Shown: positions 1-11,695, counted from the first letter of the stretch. The stretch: 64,000 bases of DNA from Saxidomus purpurata (GCA_022818135.1 JAFMSR010000012.1:9446486-9510485); one strand, 5' to 3'. The notes: generated from the sequence alone by a model not told the origin. Made by a program: numbers and translations.

Positions 1-924
1 GCGAAACATTATTATTTACCACATTTTCTCATTTGCCACGTGCTTTGTGAACAAAATGCACTCGCAAATCAATATAGCTTCGCTTTCTCAGAAATTCTGT
101 TTTTCCTCCGTACTTTTATGTGTTATGATGCGCCAAGCTACAAAAATGGTCATTTAGAAATAAATGCTTTCAAAATTAGTATTTACTGAAATATAATGTT
201 TTGCAAATACCGACATAATGCTTTCGTTTACCGTTTTTTTTTAAGAAAAATATTTTTGCTTGTTTAGAAACAGCTTGAATGATGAGGCGAATTAAAATGC
301 AATGTTCTCTTATGATAGTTGGATAGACGAAGTTGTATTATATTACTGGATTACATGTATATTGCTTTCTTAGAATTTAAAGGTTTGTAGGTTACCAATG
401 TTGCCGAGTAAAACAAAACGTTTTACGCGTTTTAAAAGTACAATGTAGCAACTTAATTGAAGTCATCGCCTTATTTAGTAAAGAAGGAAAGACCGAGATA
501 AACTGTTCCATTTTGCAAAGTAAGTCAATTGTATATACACCACTTTTTTGCCCTTTGCACATACTCCTCAGTAAGTATAGCACTTTGTGCAAGGTTTGAA
601 TACAAACGTGAAAAAGTTCACAATATATATAATCTTCATTTTATATCTAAGCTTGCTTTTGCTAAAACTTACTTATCGGATCTGCGTTTGATTTTTTTCG
701 GCGCAGCCTAGTTTAGCCCGCTTTTGACCGGCAGTTGGTAACCTTTCAACCGCCTATGAAATAACAAGTAGAATATATATAACATTTTTCGGATTGAAAA
801 ATTAACTCTGTAAGACAGCTTTTAATTGGATAATACCGCATTCTAAAGGCCAATAAAATATTCTTGCGTTTTCGGTCTTTCATAAATGGTTTTATAATTT
901 TAATAGTTTTTTAAATTGTTCATT
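1..924. other. Intergenic, nothing recognised
   Basis: AT-rich sequence with short chance frames only. I saw no splice-bounded exon or repeat. Confidence 0.5.
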
Positions 925-1040
925 GCCGCATGACGTTAAATGAGCGTTCGCGTAGAAAATAACGCTTTGCATTTATTCACCTTTTGTAATATATGGTCAT
1001 GTTATAATCGAAATAACATCCTTTTCAGTGTTGTTTCATA
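925..1040 (+). mobile_element. Fragment of repeat family E
   Basis: CGCATGACGTTAAATGAGCG, GCGTAGAAAATAACGC and CACCTTTTGTAATAT match the copy at 23238-23595, and in inverse orientation the copy at 41940-42543. Confidence 0.75.
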
Positions 1041-1085
1041 ATCAAGTTTGTTTTCCTGATGCACATGTCACGGTGCCGACTATCA

Positions 1086-1165
1086 CCGGTTAGCTCAGTC
1101 GAAGGAGCTTTGGACCTATATAAGCTTTGCAAGGGAAGGGTAATGGGTTCGCGTCTCGATCAGTG
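1086..1165 (+). repeat. tRNA-derived SINE head
   Basis: An A-box-like GGTTAGCTCAGTCG and a B-box-like GGGTTCGCGTCTC have tRNA spacing, but the acceptor arms do not pair. This points to the 5' part of a SINE rather than a tRNA gene. A fragment of the element family seen at 23.3 and 42.1 kb ends just upstream. Confidence 0.6.
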
Positions 1166-1397
1166 TGCACATGTTTCCACAAATTGTTCACAGGATGTTC
1201 AACAAGATGTTCAACAATTAAATCTAGCTACCGATCGAAATCGCACCTACGATCTTTTTTCAAAAACAGTTCTTATCTACTTTTCTGACAAGACCAATCA
1301 AACTTTGGAAAACTGCTTTTTATGACAACTCTCAAAAATATTAAGAGCTAAATATAACCAAAAAGCATCGCTTTTATTGCTGCAAAAAGTTGCTACA

Positions 1398-1835
1398 GTC
1401 AAAACATTTTAGCTAACTCTAGTCAGAATATTAGTCCGATTCACATACGAAAACAAAAACCAGACCCTTTAAGGCAGCACTACAGTCTTCATGTACCTAA
1501 CCCTTTCATGCTTTTATACATGGGATCTAACTTTCTGTTGACTTACTGTTCGGATATGACTCAATATCCTTCTAAGTGGCTTCAATACAACTTTTCCACT
1601 GAGGCTGATTTCCCTCTTCTGCTCCAATGTCTTTGGTTTGTACCTTTACATGGCTGTTCTTCGTTCTTTTCCAATTCACCTCTAGGAATGTTATTGTACA
1701 TTTGACTTCCCAGCTTGGTTATAAGCGACAATTAAGTTTACCAGTTCGTGGATGTTGTTGAAGTTTCAACAGGCTCAGGGCACAATCCTGTTAAAAGGGA
1801 ATGGACGCCGAAACAATGAACCCATGTACTTAACT
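1398..1835 (+). repeat. Duplicated module, copy 1 (blocks A+B)
   Basis: Block A (about 1405-1700) recurs at 2747-3010 and block B (about 1704-1835) at 3975-4100, with roughly 85-90 % similarity by eye. Shared landmarks are AGCTAACTCTAGTCAGAATA, CAATACAACTTTTCCACT and TTCAACAGGCTCAGGGCACA. Short frames within it do not stay open consistently in both copies. Confidence 0.75.
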
Positions 1836-2699
1836 GACAGGAGCGGAAGCCTCCGGTCGACCATCTTTAATAATTCCATGCAAACTCCAGCTGTATATTA
1901 CAATTTAAGGATGGTTTTGTATTTAACCACCTTGGAAGCATGCTAATTGTCTTTAAAATGGAACGAACACGGACTGAACTAAGGAACTAATTCGTGTAAG
2001 AAGTTTTGAGAAGATTTGTTTTGTTCAGAATATTGTGGCGAGCACCGACTCAGACATTACGTTTTTATTATATTGGTATTCAAAATTAAGATCATTTGTT
2101 GCCTCATACATTGTAGCTATCATTTATTCTTCTATTCACTTTAAGCAACAAAGCTACAAAGCAGAAGTAAAAATAAACGCAAAAAAGGAAACTAATATCA
2201 TTTTCTCATTTGTTATACTACATGTATTGTAAAGGTATCTTGAAATCCTGGTGATCCCATATTTTAAAGTACAGTGTAATATGCTGATTTACTTATCACT
2301 CCAAATCTCCAAGAAAAATATTTTTCCGTATATAAAACTGATTGAAGCTAAATAAGAATGGGTTAATGCAGTGACCGGAACAGCAATGCTATGCTAAGCA
2401 ATACAATATAACTGTCCAGACTTCATTATTTCTTGTAATTTGAAAGTCCCACTAGCACTCTGGATGTAAAATTATTTCTTGCTCTCGTATTGCCAAGAAA
2501 TATATCTTACCAGTGAAACTGGCGATTGTTTGTCAAAGAAACATTCCTAACGTCGCCCCTGTATTGCTCACCTGAGTACCATTGGCCATTATACAAAGTT
2601 AACAACAACGTTGTTGAAAACAAGGTAAAAGTACAGCGATTGTTAAGTTTTCATGTCTATGTAAAGGCTACTCGTTATTTATCAAATTCAAGGTCATCA
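1836..2699. other. Intergenic, nothing recognised
   Basis: No exon with splice sites, tRNA-like head or clear repeat was seen. A short stretch near 1960-2030 is weakly similar to 3345-3420, which extends the module duplication. Confidence 0.5.
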
Positions 2700-4150
2700 T
2701 TGACAAAAATGCGGGGAAAAAAATATAGGTTTTCCTAAATTTTTATAGCTAACTCTAGTCAGAATATTAGTCCGATTCACATATAAAAACAAAAACCAGA
2801 CCCTTTAAGGCAGCACTACAGCCTTCATGCACCTTACCCTTTCTGTTGACTTACTGTTCGGATTTGACTCCTTCTTAAGTGACCGAGGAATCCAATACAA
2901 CTTTTCCACTAAGGCTGATTTCCCTTTTCTGATTCAATGTCTTTGTTTTGTACCTTTACATAGCCGTTCTTCGTTCTTTTCCAATTCACCTCTTGGGCGG
3001 TTATTGCATAACTGACTTTCAAGCTTTTTTGTTTTGTTTTTTGCTTTGTTTGGGGCTCCTATTGGGCGGTTATTGCATAATTGACTTTCAAGTTTTTTTG
3101 TTGTTTTGTTTTTTGCTTTGTTTGGGGCTCCTATAGGGTAAACCCGTTTATTTTCCACGTCGTAGGCGTGGTAAGGATCGGGGAGCATCCCCTACCAGCC
3201 TTACAATGTAAACATGCAACATAAATTTATAATAATGCACTTGTACATATAACATGACAAACTGATTATTAATGCTTTTGGTTTTGTTATGTACATAACG
3301 GTATCATAACATCATCCTTCACATTTAATCACTGTCTTGCATGAAAAATGAAACGAAGACTGAACCAAATTTGTGAAATGTGAATATCCTTAAGAGTTGT
3401 ATTCGTTTTAATACGTCCAGACCTTCTTTATTCAGATATTGATATCTAGTTAAATCTTTGTTAGATAAAATTATCTTTTTTCCCACTGAAGACCATGTGA
3501 TAACTTTATTCGAATTGTTTGGTTCATTTCTATATTTCCATATTATAATTTTTTTTCAAAAATGATTGTGTTTAAAACATTTGCGTATTTTGATTGTATG
3601 GTGCCTAATGCAACCAGGTGAACCTTACATCTGGAAGAACTGATTTTATATCGTATTCTAGGAACACCCATATTGGTTTCACTTTTTCGCATTACCAAAA
3701 AAAGACGTTTTAGAGTCTCTCTACTTTTTTTTACAAAGATTGCATAAACCATTAGAAGCCTTCATTAAAAACAATTTATGTTCCGTGAAAATAACATTGT
3801 CAATAAATCTCCATTGAAAATATTTTGTGCTTGTAAGACAGAAACTTTTATAAATGTTGGACCAAACCGAATTCCAGTTTAGATAGCCTTCGTCAAACTC
3901 CAGCCTATGCTCCCATTTACCTTCTGCTACTTAAGGACATTGACTTTTCAGTTGATAACAGTTGTTTGTTGATTTATTGACTTCCCAGCTTGGTTGTAAA
4001 CAAATTAGTCTACCACTTTAATTGAAGGTTGTTGAAGTTTCAACAGGCTCAGGGCACAGTCCTGTTCAAGGGAGTGGACGCCAAAACATTGAACCTATGT
4101 ACTTAATGTACTTACATGCGGAAAAAATATAGATTTTCCTAAATTTTGGT
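2700..4150 (+). repeat. Duplicated module, copy 2 with internal 69-bp duplication
   Basis: It holds block A' (2747-3010), then two 69-bp tandem copies (2993-3130, each starting TTGGGCGGTTATTGCATAA), then block B' (3975-4100). The block around TATAGATTTTCCTAAATTTT occurs at both 2720 and 4128. No gene was seen in the 3190-3960 interval. Confidence 0.7.
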
Positions 4151-4380
4151 CTGATTTGGCCTGTAATCAAACTTGGCTGAAATACTACTCTCATATACAT
4201 TCTGTCAATGTAAAAATGAATGTGCTGGAGTGAAAACATATTTTTATATTGTATGTTAAACAAAGCATTGCTCAATTTCTGATGAAATTGTTACCATATA
4301 TATCTTACTATCATAGAATTGATAAGGCCCAATGCAGAAACGAAGGTGCTATACGTATAGTTAAATATAGTAGGATTTCC

Positions 4381-5035
4381 CAAGTATGGCCATTTTTTTA
4401 CCCGGTTAGGCCCAATTGACAAGATCATACTGTCATACACATACTGTCAACATATGAGAAGGATTAATGCAAAGATATGAAGGTTCTCTAGTGAAAACGT
4501 AGCTCTATATTGTCAACAATTTGAAGGAATTTGGTACAAGGTCGCCCAAGGAACATTTGCGCCAGATTACTTCGAAATCGAGCCATTGGTTTCTGAGAAG
4601 AATATTTTTAAAGTTCTCACTGTATACATGCAAGGAACAATAGCCCCGTCCCCTAGCGACCATGTTTTTAAAGGATCGAAATAATTTGTAGGAATTTCGT
4701 AGGGTTCACCTAAGAACATTTAAATTCTGACTATATACATATAAGGTAAACGTGCCTTGTTATTTTTATTGGATAATTTGAAAGGATTTAGTGGAGGGTC
4801 ATTCAAGGAACATTTTCGCCAAAATCTTGAAATCTGGCCAGAGGGTCTGAAGAGAAGTATTTTTTAAAGATTTCCTTTCGATTGCAATGGTAACCAGAAT
4901 TTTACAAAGATCAACTCAGTTCGAAGGAATCTGATAGAGGATCATGCATGGATGATTGTCATGAAGTGTGGAAACTCTTGGCGCTGTAGTTTCAGAGGAG
5001 AAGTCATTAACGGCATAAGACCAAGGACGACCACT
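4381..5035 (+). repeat. Mollusc-type interspersed repeat, about 4 diverged units
   Basis: Recurring phrases such as GAAGGAATTTGGTACAAGGTC, CCAAGGAACATTT and GGTTTCTGAGAAGAA(T) are spaced about 150-250 bp apart. Related fragments occur at 10334-10400 and 60340-61135. It is non-coding. Confidence 0.7.
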
Positions 5036-5342
5036 TACACTGAATATAACTCAATTTGATCTTTTTTCTTTCTGTAAATGAATTATTCTATATAATTATG
5101 AGAATTTTAAGTGACAATGGAACTTTAATGCTTATGTTGCTAAATTCAATTTTTGTCTTTGATCTTTTAAACAAAACTGCATGTGTAATTGCTAAACGTC
5201 CCACAAACTTTGTGAGGTATATGCTACCAAAACTGTCTCTTGCTTGCTGTAAAGGAGTTATAAAACCTTCAATGTTCAAGCTTTACAAAACGCAAGCTCT
5301 AAGTGTTTGTACATTGTTCCACCGAAATATGAATAAAAGCTA

Positions 5343-5520
5343 GGGTCAAAAACTAGGTCACGGGGTAAAATTGTAGAAAAACCTTGTGTATGCAATAGAG
5401 GTTGCATTTTTCTTTGGATTTTCATGACACTTTGTCAGTATAGTTGTCTTGATGAAATTTAGGCCGAGTATGAATATGGGTAATCTATCAAAAGTGATAC
5501 CTCGACAGAGAATAAAATTA
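5343..5520 (+). repeat. Mollusc-type interspersed repeat
   Basis: The run contains AACTAGGTCACGGGG, CTTGTGTATGCAATAGAGG and TCATGACACTTTGTCAG. I recall this repeat as abundant in bivalves. It is directly followed by unassigned DNA up to 6296. Confidence 0.6.
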
Positions 5521-6296
5521 TTTTAAAATCTCGTATCGAAATTTGAAGTAAAAAGTTTGTATAACCCATAGAAACCATTTCTGTCGAGAGAGTGGCTTGA
5601 AATAGAATGTAATTTTATTTTCCTGTTATCTCCTATATCAGCTAGATACGGATTTACACGCTTATTATTTAGATTCACTATTTCAGATACAAAATTTGAA
5701 AGATTCCCTGATAACACTGGCGGAATGTTGATTGTAACTGGCAATTGAACAAAACTATTCAGAACTTCATGCAGAAATTACAAAATATCTGTAAATTTAA
5801 TCTTGAATCTGTTCCTATTCAACAAATTCTGTAAAAATTAAGAGCAAATTGAAATTCTGATAACCTGGTACATATGATAGAACGGTTTTAGTTCATAAAA
5901 TAAGTGTATCGCAAAAAGTGGGCCTCGGTATTCGCGACTAAAATGGCACGGGCACGAGCCCCTGCAACTCCGATGTGTGCCCTAATGCAACACATCCTGA
6001 TACACGTATCACCTGCGTAGACGCACTTCATATAATTTGTACAAATTTGTTTTAAGCTTAATTGAGGAACAAATTTTGTTCTACTTTTATCCCCGACTCT
6101 TACACAACACTCATGATGGAACTATTTGCTAATATGAAAGAGAGAGACAATAATTTACTGATACCCATAAACTGCTAGGTGGACTAACAGGTTTCTTGCC
6201 AAACGACATAATACTTGTTACGTATATGTTCACTGTCAAAATGTACCTAATTTTCATGTTTCTGCTACAAAATATGTCCTAGATACATGTCATATT

Positions 6297-6596
6297 TTAT
6301 CTTCCAAAGATATCTTGAATTTGCGATACAATTTTTCTGGTATTTATTTGAACGCAATTACATTCCTCAACTTCATTCAGACAGTTTTCACTTATCTTGA
6401 GAAGAGAAATTTCTGAAACCCTATACTTGTAACTGTCCTTGGTGACCCAAGCTGCCTCATTGTCTTGAATGATTTTGTCGCTTTCATTTGCCGATTGGAA
6501 GCCATTCCCATGCGAAGCACCCATTAACTCCAGACAATCAACATTTGCACACTCTAAGCGGAGTTCATTCACAGATTTCTGTCGTCTGCTAGACTT
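6297..6596 (-). CDS. Probable terminal exon, unknown protein
   Basis: I do not recognise this product. The segment is open for 99 codons and ends in TAA. It starts directly after a good acceptor (TTTTTGCCATTCAG) in phase 0 with KSSRRQKSVNELR. The composition is protein-like: a basic start, an acidic middle (SANESDKIIQDNEAAW), several cysteines (ECNCVQ) and the C-terminus KIVSQIQDIFGR. A strong donor (GAAG|GTAAGT) lies 115 bp upstream at 6712, and a frame compatible with phase 0 there reads VELLFVSK. That allows a short hydrophobic exon feeding a cytoplasmic tail, but this join is inference. No long frame lies further upstream, so the gene may be partial or decayed. Confidence 0.45.
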   Translation of the reverse strand, partial: KSSRRQKSVNELRLECANVDCLELMGASHGNGFQSANESDKIIQDNEAAWVTKDSYKYRVSEISLLKISENCLNEVEECNCVQINTRKIVSQIQDIFGR

Positions 6597-6871
6597 CTGA
6601 ATGGCAAAAATGAATATGTAATGAATAAAGTAGTTTCGTTGAAATATCTTTAAGTACTTTTCAAGTCCAGTTTGAAAATACCATAACAAGATAAAGAACA
6701 CACTAACTTACCTTCGAAACAAAAAGTAATTCCACTCCTATAAAGTACAGTTTGAGAATGTCGTACAGAGGTAATACAGACAAAGTTATTCCATGTCAGT
6801 GCACAATAAAATTGATCACAGTCAATTAAAATAAATTTGATTTCGACTGAAAAATTCTTCAACTTTTATTT

Positions 6872-6945
6872 GGTCAAGAGACGCTTTTTAGCAGGAGTAG
6901 GACCCCTAACCCGAAGAACAAGGGTTCAAATCTCGTCTAGAAATA
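6872..6945 (+). repeat. tRNA-like SINE head or tRNA pseudogene
   Basis: An A-box-like TTAGCAGGAGTAGGA is followed at tRNA spacing by a B-box-like GGGTTCAAATCTCGTC. The acceptor stem is not conserved. Confidence 0.45.
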
Positions 6946-6959
6946 TGCTCAGAATAAAT

Positions 6960-7755
6960 GTGTCATATACGTACTCTAAAGCAACCAAATTACATTACAA
7001 AACGGAATATATATATACAAACGGAATCCTGCTCCTTAAGTTAAAATTCACAAATCTGTTTGGTTTTTTTAATGATATCTTCAAAATGTAAGATAAAACT
7101 ATTTTAAGACAGTAGGAAAATTTCTATTATTCTTGATGAGTTGTCATTTTTTTCATAATAATGATTTCAGGAGAACTGTTTAAAGAGTGTTATTTTAAAT
7201 CAAATTCATATAGTAAATTTTGCAGTGTGTAAATACAGAATGTACGTTGTTAAATTTGTAAATGCCTATATATGTATATTTGCGTCGTTTTTGATCGTGT
7301 GTAAGTATTCTTGTATTTGTTTCACCGTAAAGTACATATAATTCCCACAGAGTGGGTAAAAAAAGGAAAAGTTAGTACCAAAGCCTTCAATTACGTACTG
7401 ACTATGGACCATAAATCAGCATTCAATTATTAAGTCCCCTATAACATTACATAAGTAAATACAACCGAATAATTTCAAGTGTTTTGCATTGAATATCTAG
7501 GCCATAATCTAATATAATATGCAAACAAACACATTTCTAACCTTGAAACTTGATAAAATACACTTCACAACTGTTCTATCTACCCGAGGACGACATCTAA
7601 AAGATCATCAAGTACAGAAAAAATAGTACTTAAAAGTAGGTCAGTTACCGTGTATGTTTAAGATTTGTCAAAATTAATCTTGTTTTTAGACATTGAATTT
7701 AATAATGATAAACAGTTTAATAGCTGGCAGTTTAATTAAGTTTCTTGAAACTTGT
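6960..7755. other. Intergenic, nothing recognised
   Basis: AT-rich. No seven-transmembrane-like frame or exon was seen on either strand, which argues against a complete receptor gene between the coding pieces at 6.3 and 7.8 kb. Confidence 0.5.
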
Positions 7756-8016
7756 CTAGTTGCAGTTGTCTTGATCTAATTCATAACTACAATCGAAAAT
7801 ACGATATGATTGGGCACAGTGCACAATATATATCCTTGGTATACGTATTGCCTTCGTAGGAATCTTCAAACATTGTCTACAGTGGCAATCACTTCGTCGT
7901 TTTTTCTTCCGAAGATAACAGGTTCGTCGCTTAACTTTCCAAAGAAAACAGAGTTTTGTTTTTTTAAAGTACCGTGATGCTTTGCCGACACAAAAAGAAA
8001 AAAGGTACTGGCTCAA
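7756..8016 (-). pseudogene. Cysteine-rich coding remnant, possibly receptor ectodomain
   Basis: Three overlapping minus-strand frames each carry a protein-like stretch. One reads FGKLSDEPVIFGRKNDEVIA and stops. A second, just downstream, reads EDSYEGNTYTKDIYCALC. A third is open for 86 codons but is strongly basic (KRRTCYLRKKKRR). The Y-x-K-x-x-Y-C-A-L-C pattern resembles the conserved Cys motif that I recall from the ectodomains of molluscan Methuselah-like and adhesion-type GPCRs. Coding sense jumps between frames, as in a frameshifted fragment. No seven-transmembrane region was seen nearby. The assignment is tentative. Confidence 0.2.
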
Positions 8017-8062
8017 ACACGACTAAACTGTTTAAACACACTACTCTGATATGTTCTTTCAG

Positions 8063-8176
8063 TTTTGCATGTAATAACAACAGCGGAAATGATGCAATGC
8101 AGTACGTTTACAATGAGGAAACGGACACATTTGTCAATGGCAGGATTTGCTACATTTATGCACCAGCTGGGTCATG
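8063..8176 (+). CDS. Candidate internal exon, unknown protein
   Basis: This 114-nt segment sits between an acceptor (GTTCTTTCAG) and a donor (TCATG|GTAATT). Both ends are in the same phase, so it could be included or skipped without a frameshift. It reads ACNNNSGNDAMQYVYNEETD, then a stretch ending in ICYIYAPAGS. Two cysteines about 30 residues apart and the aromatic or glycine pattern recall a small extracellular module; a beta-trefoil lectin repeat is one possibility, not a call. I found no partner exon on this strand. The degenerate array at 8340 begins just downstream. Confidence 0.3.
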
Positions 8177-8339
8177 GTAATTTCCTAAAAAAACATACCA
8201 GAAGTATATGCGCATTTATCATCGCATAGGTCTCAAATTGGCTTTATTTGCAGAGTTCGTTGTGTTGTTTTAGGCGTAGCGAGTTGCATGGTGTAGCATG
8301 TGGCGAAGTGTTATCCGCAGGTCTATGCGTGGCAATTTT

Positions 8340-9164
8340 GCCACAGACGCCTGGGAACTGGCAAAAGTCAGCCAGATGTCTAGTCGTTACACATTGCGAA
8401 TTAGCAACTGCAGGCAGATACCAGGTTGATTTGTTTCACGAATTGAGATTAATAAGTGAGTTTTGCAATTAGCAACTGCCTGTCAGATACCAGTTTACGA
8501 TTCGCGAGGTTTGACAAATTTGCATCTGGCTGTCATTTGCATAAATTTTCAATTGCCATTTGCATAAATTTTCAATTGCCTATTCACTTATTATTTGCAA
8601 TTAGTGACACAAATCGAATTAGCATATTGCTGCCAGTTGACGAATCGCCATGTGTCTGCCAATTCACTTATTATTCAAAATTCGTGAGGTTTGACGAATT
8701 GGCATCTGGCTACCAATTGCCAGTTGCCAACATACTTATTATTCACTATTCGTGCCATTTGCCAGTTGCTAATTCACTATTTATTTACAATTCGAAACAC
8801 AAGCCACATTGGCATCTGCCTGCCAGGTGCCAATTCGCGGGGTTTAACGAATTGACAGCTGACTGAATTTTGCCAGTTGCCAATTCATTTATAATTCATG
8901 ATTCGTGACACAAGTCGATTTAGCATCGGCGCCGCGAGTAGCCAGTTTTTGCGAGGTTTAATTATATAAACGAATTGGCTGCTATTTGCCAATTCACTTA
9001 TTATTCACAATTCGTGACACAATGCGAATTAGCATCTTGGTGCAAGTTGCCAATTCGCGATGTTTAATGAATTAACATCTGGCTGACATTTTCCAGTTGC
9101 AAATTCAAATTCATTTATTATTCACAATTCGTAACATGAGTCGAATTGGCATCTGGCTGCCAGT
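8340..9164 (+). repeat. Degenerate ~110-150-bp tandem array with inverted first copy
   Basis: Units follow the plan GCGAGGTTTGACGAATTGGC, ATCTGGCTGCCA, TTGCCAATTCACTTATTATTC, ACAATTCGTGACACAAGTCG. About five copies run in the + direction from about 8500. The segment 8340-8490 reads as the same unit on the minus strand, which makes a head-to-head start. Long frames here follow the repeat and are not genes. Confidence 0.85.
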
Positions 9165-9549
9165 TGCCAGGTAAGTCGAAATTTCAGATGGATGGTGAAG
9201 TTGGCTTGGAGTTTACTGTTGCCAGTTAAGTCGAATTTTCAGATGGATTGTGATGTTGGCTTGCAGTTTCCTGTTGCCAGGTAAGTCGAATTTTCAGATG
9301 GATTGTGAAGTTGGCTTGGAGTTTCCTGCTGCCAGTTAAGTCGAATTTTCAGATGGATTGTGAAGTTGGCTTGGAGTTTCCAGGTGCCAATGAAGTCGAA
9401 TTTTCAGATGGATTGTGAAGTTGGCTTGAAGTTTACTGTTGCCAGTTAAGTCGAATTTTCAGATGGATTGTGAAGTTGGCTTGGAGTTTCCTGTTGCCAG
9501 TTAAGTCGAATTTTCAGATGGATTGTGAAGTTGGCTTGGAGTTTCCTGT
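9165..9549 (+). repeat. 55-bp minisatellite, 7 copies
   Basis: Seven consecutive 55-bp units each begin TGCCAGTTAAGTCG and contain TTCAGATGGATTGTGAAG. They fill 385 bp with no indels. Unit 1 grows out of the last TGCCAG of the degenerate array next door, so the array probably arose from that repeat. Confidence 0.97.
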
Positions 9550-10235
9550 TGCAATTTTATATGCATCTGGAAGCTCATTTCGCGGACATTCGGATAGGTG
9601 TATGAGAGCTATCTGCGTTGTGTAGGCCTATGTTTGGTGTAGCTCTATGGGTAGGAGCTCTCCAGGCGGTATGTGGCTCTGTGCGGGGTCAGCTCTATGC
9701 ATCGCTGAACGGCTTTGTCATCATAGCCTTTGAAAGCAGTCGAACTAGGGAAAATAAAGAGTCTTACATATAGATTTCTAAAGCCTTGTTTAGCTCTAAA
9801 GCTCGTGAAAAATATTTACATTTGTGCACTGGCATACTAGTAAACGATCCAATATTGGATAGCAAGGCTTACAGTATGTCTATCTCTTGCGTTGTATGAC
9901 TATGATAAGATAATTCGTAATACTTCTTGACATTTTCTAAGTATTGTGTCTATAATTATGCTCTTTTAATATATGTCATCAAGGTTATTAAGTAGTAAGG
10001 GCACGCTTATCTATTTTGCAACCTTGAACGTAACACCTAAATATTAAAGATGACCGAATTTAGATAAAGATGTTATTTTAACAATCGTGTTGTACACAGT
10101 TAAGTAGATAAAACTCAAATCAAATCAGTTATATTAAAACAAACTTACGTTGGTTCCTTTCAGTCATAGCTTATTCAACCTGCACCCGCTGCGACAAAAT
10201 ACTTCCTGGTGCAGGTGTCCTCGGTTAGGATTCTT
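9550..10235. other. Intergenic, nothing recognised
   Basis: There is a moderately GC-rich stretch at 9560-9720 with repeated AGCTCTATG words; otherwise AT-rich. No exon was seen. Confidence 0.45.
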
Positions 10236-10310
10236 CTTCCTTCGTGGAGCCGCCATGACGAAGGTAGCGCGCTCGCCTCAGGATCGGTCTCGCCAGCTTG
10301 CGGACATACT
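10236..10310 (+). repeat. SINE head, same family as 25395-25500
   Basis: The sequence GTGGAGCCGCC, an A-box-like stretch and CGCCTCAGGATCG are shared with the minus-strand copy near 25.45 kb. The pattern is a tRNA-like 5' head. It is followed by a fragment of another repeat (GGAATTCGGTAGAGGGTCAC, 10334 on) related to that at 4381-5035. Confidence 0.45.
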
Positions 10311-10422
10311 TTTTATTAAATCAAAACAATTGAAGGAATTCGGTAGAGGGTCACCCAAGAAACATCTCTGTAAAATTACGTTAAAATCCGGGAAATGGAA
10401 AAAGGCTCATAAAGCAAAATAA

Positions 10423-11207
10423 TTATGTCGAATGTCACATATACTTGATTTTATGCCCGAGTTTGCATTCAACTAAACCGCACATTCCATGCTAATATGA
10501 TGAAAGTAGTCCATCGATTGTTTATGTCGCGCGCATGCGCTGACGGTCTGACAGTCTATACCGAACAGACATTACACTTTCTCAACCAAAAGAACATGCA
10601 AAAACTATAAACATAACGTGATATTTTTAGTGATATTGCAGTGAGCTGTATTCGGTGCATATTAACGGATACAGCTCCCCAAATCAAATGGGAGCTGTAT
10701 TCGGGGTTCTTGTACCTTTTTCTCGAATAGAGCGCCACAGTGGCCCGATGCAACAAAGACGTATCATTCCTTTATACAAATACGCGGCAAAGATTTATTA
10801 TAGAATAACAAGGATCCATACCGCTATTCAGGATGCAGTACTTATAGCCCTAGGATGCCGCACGTGTTGGACGGACAGTTGAACGAAAATTTGAAGTTTA
10901 ATTACCTTTTTGCTGATATTGAAGAATTATTTTCTTTCATTAAACTTTCATGGTTTCATATGACGATAGCACATAAGGCAAAAAAAATGTTGATGGAATG
11001 AAGCTCATACACATCAGTGTGTACGGCCTGACAAACGGACAGATAAGACAACAGACAGGGAAGGACAACAGACAGATGGTGGGACAAATAGACGGACGGA
11101 ATAGATGTAACATGCAGTATATTGAACATGTGTTAGATGTTTTGAGGCAATTTAGGTTCGTAATTTCTATCTGTGGACATTTTTAACATAGGGATCATGG
11201 TTCTTAA
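10423..11207. other. Intergenic with small inverted repeat
   Basis: GGATACAGCTCCC and GGGAGCTGTATTCGG form a small inverted pair near 10665-10705. Near 11040-11110 there is a purine-rich run of GGACA/GACGG words. There is no supported gene. Confidence 0.45.
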
Positions 11208-11209
11208 TA

Positions 11210-11360
11210 CAGTGGAACTTCCGAAAACCGGACCTTCCAAATACCGGAAACTTCCGAAAACCGGACGATTTTCAAAGTCCGGAAGTTTCCTCGTCTATTT
11301 CATGTAAAACGTACTTCCGAATACCGGAACTTCCAAATTCCGAATATCGGACGATATTTT
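11210..11360 (+). mobile_element. TA-flanked MITE end with subterminal repeats
   Basis: After a TA, CAGTGGAACTTCCGAAAACC starts a block of four or five CTTCCGAAAACCGGA-like words. This resembles a pogo/Tigger-type terminus. No matching right terminus was found, so it may be a truncated copy. Confidence 0.5.
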
Positions 11361-11695
11361 CGTCAATTTTAACTTATCTCAGTACAAATTGTCTTGCAAC
11401 GACCAGTAACAACTACGACAACACTTGGATCATGAATAATTGCCTCGGCAAAGTTATTCATTGTTTGGCTAACTTAGCTGTGATCCTTTATTTTGACACG
11501 CGTTAGATCACAACCTGTCAATCAAAGGTTAAAATAATAACATAAGACTGGCTAAGTATTAGCATGCAATGCATTGCATCGCTGGCGTATGTAATAGCCG
11601 CCCTTCTTCTTCGAATTATCAAGCTAAAATGCGACATGTTTTATATACGTATTATAAAAAAGTACATTCGTACTAATCAAGTATTTATATATATA

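Noticed and set aside
5056..5343. 95-codon plus-strand frame
   Set aside because: AT-rich, unrecognised, with no splice support, and it runs up to an interspersed repeat.
8456..8866. 136-codon open frame
   Set aside because: It lies entirely in the degenerate tandem array and repeats with it.
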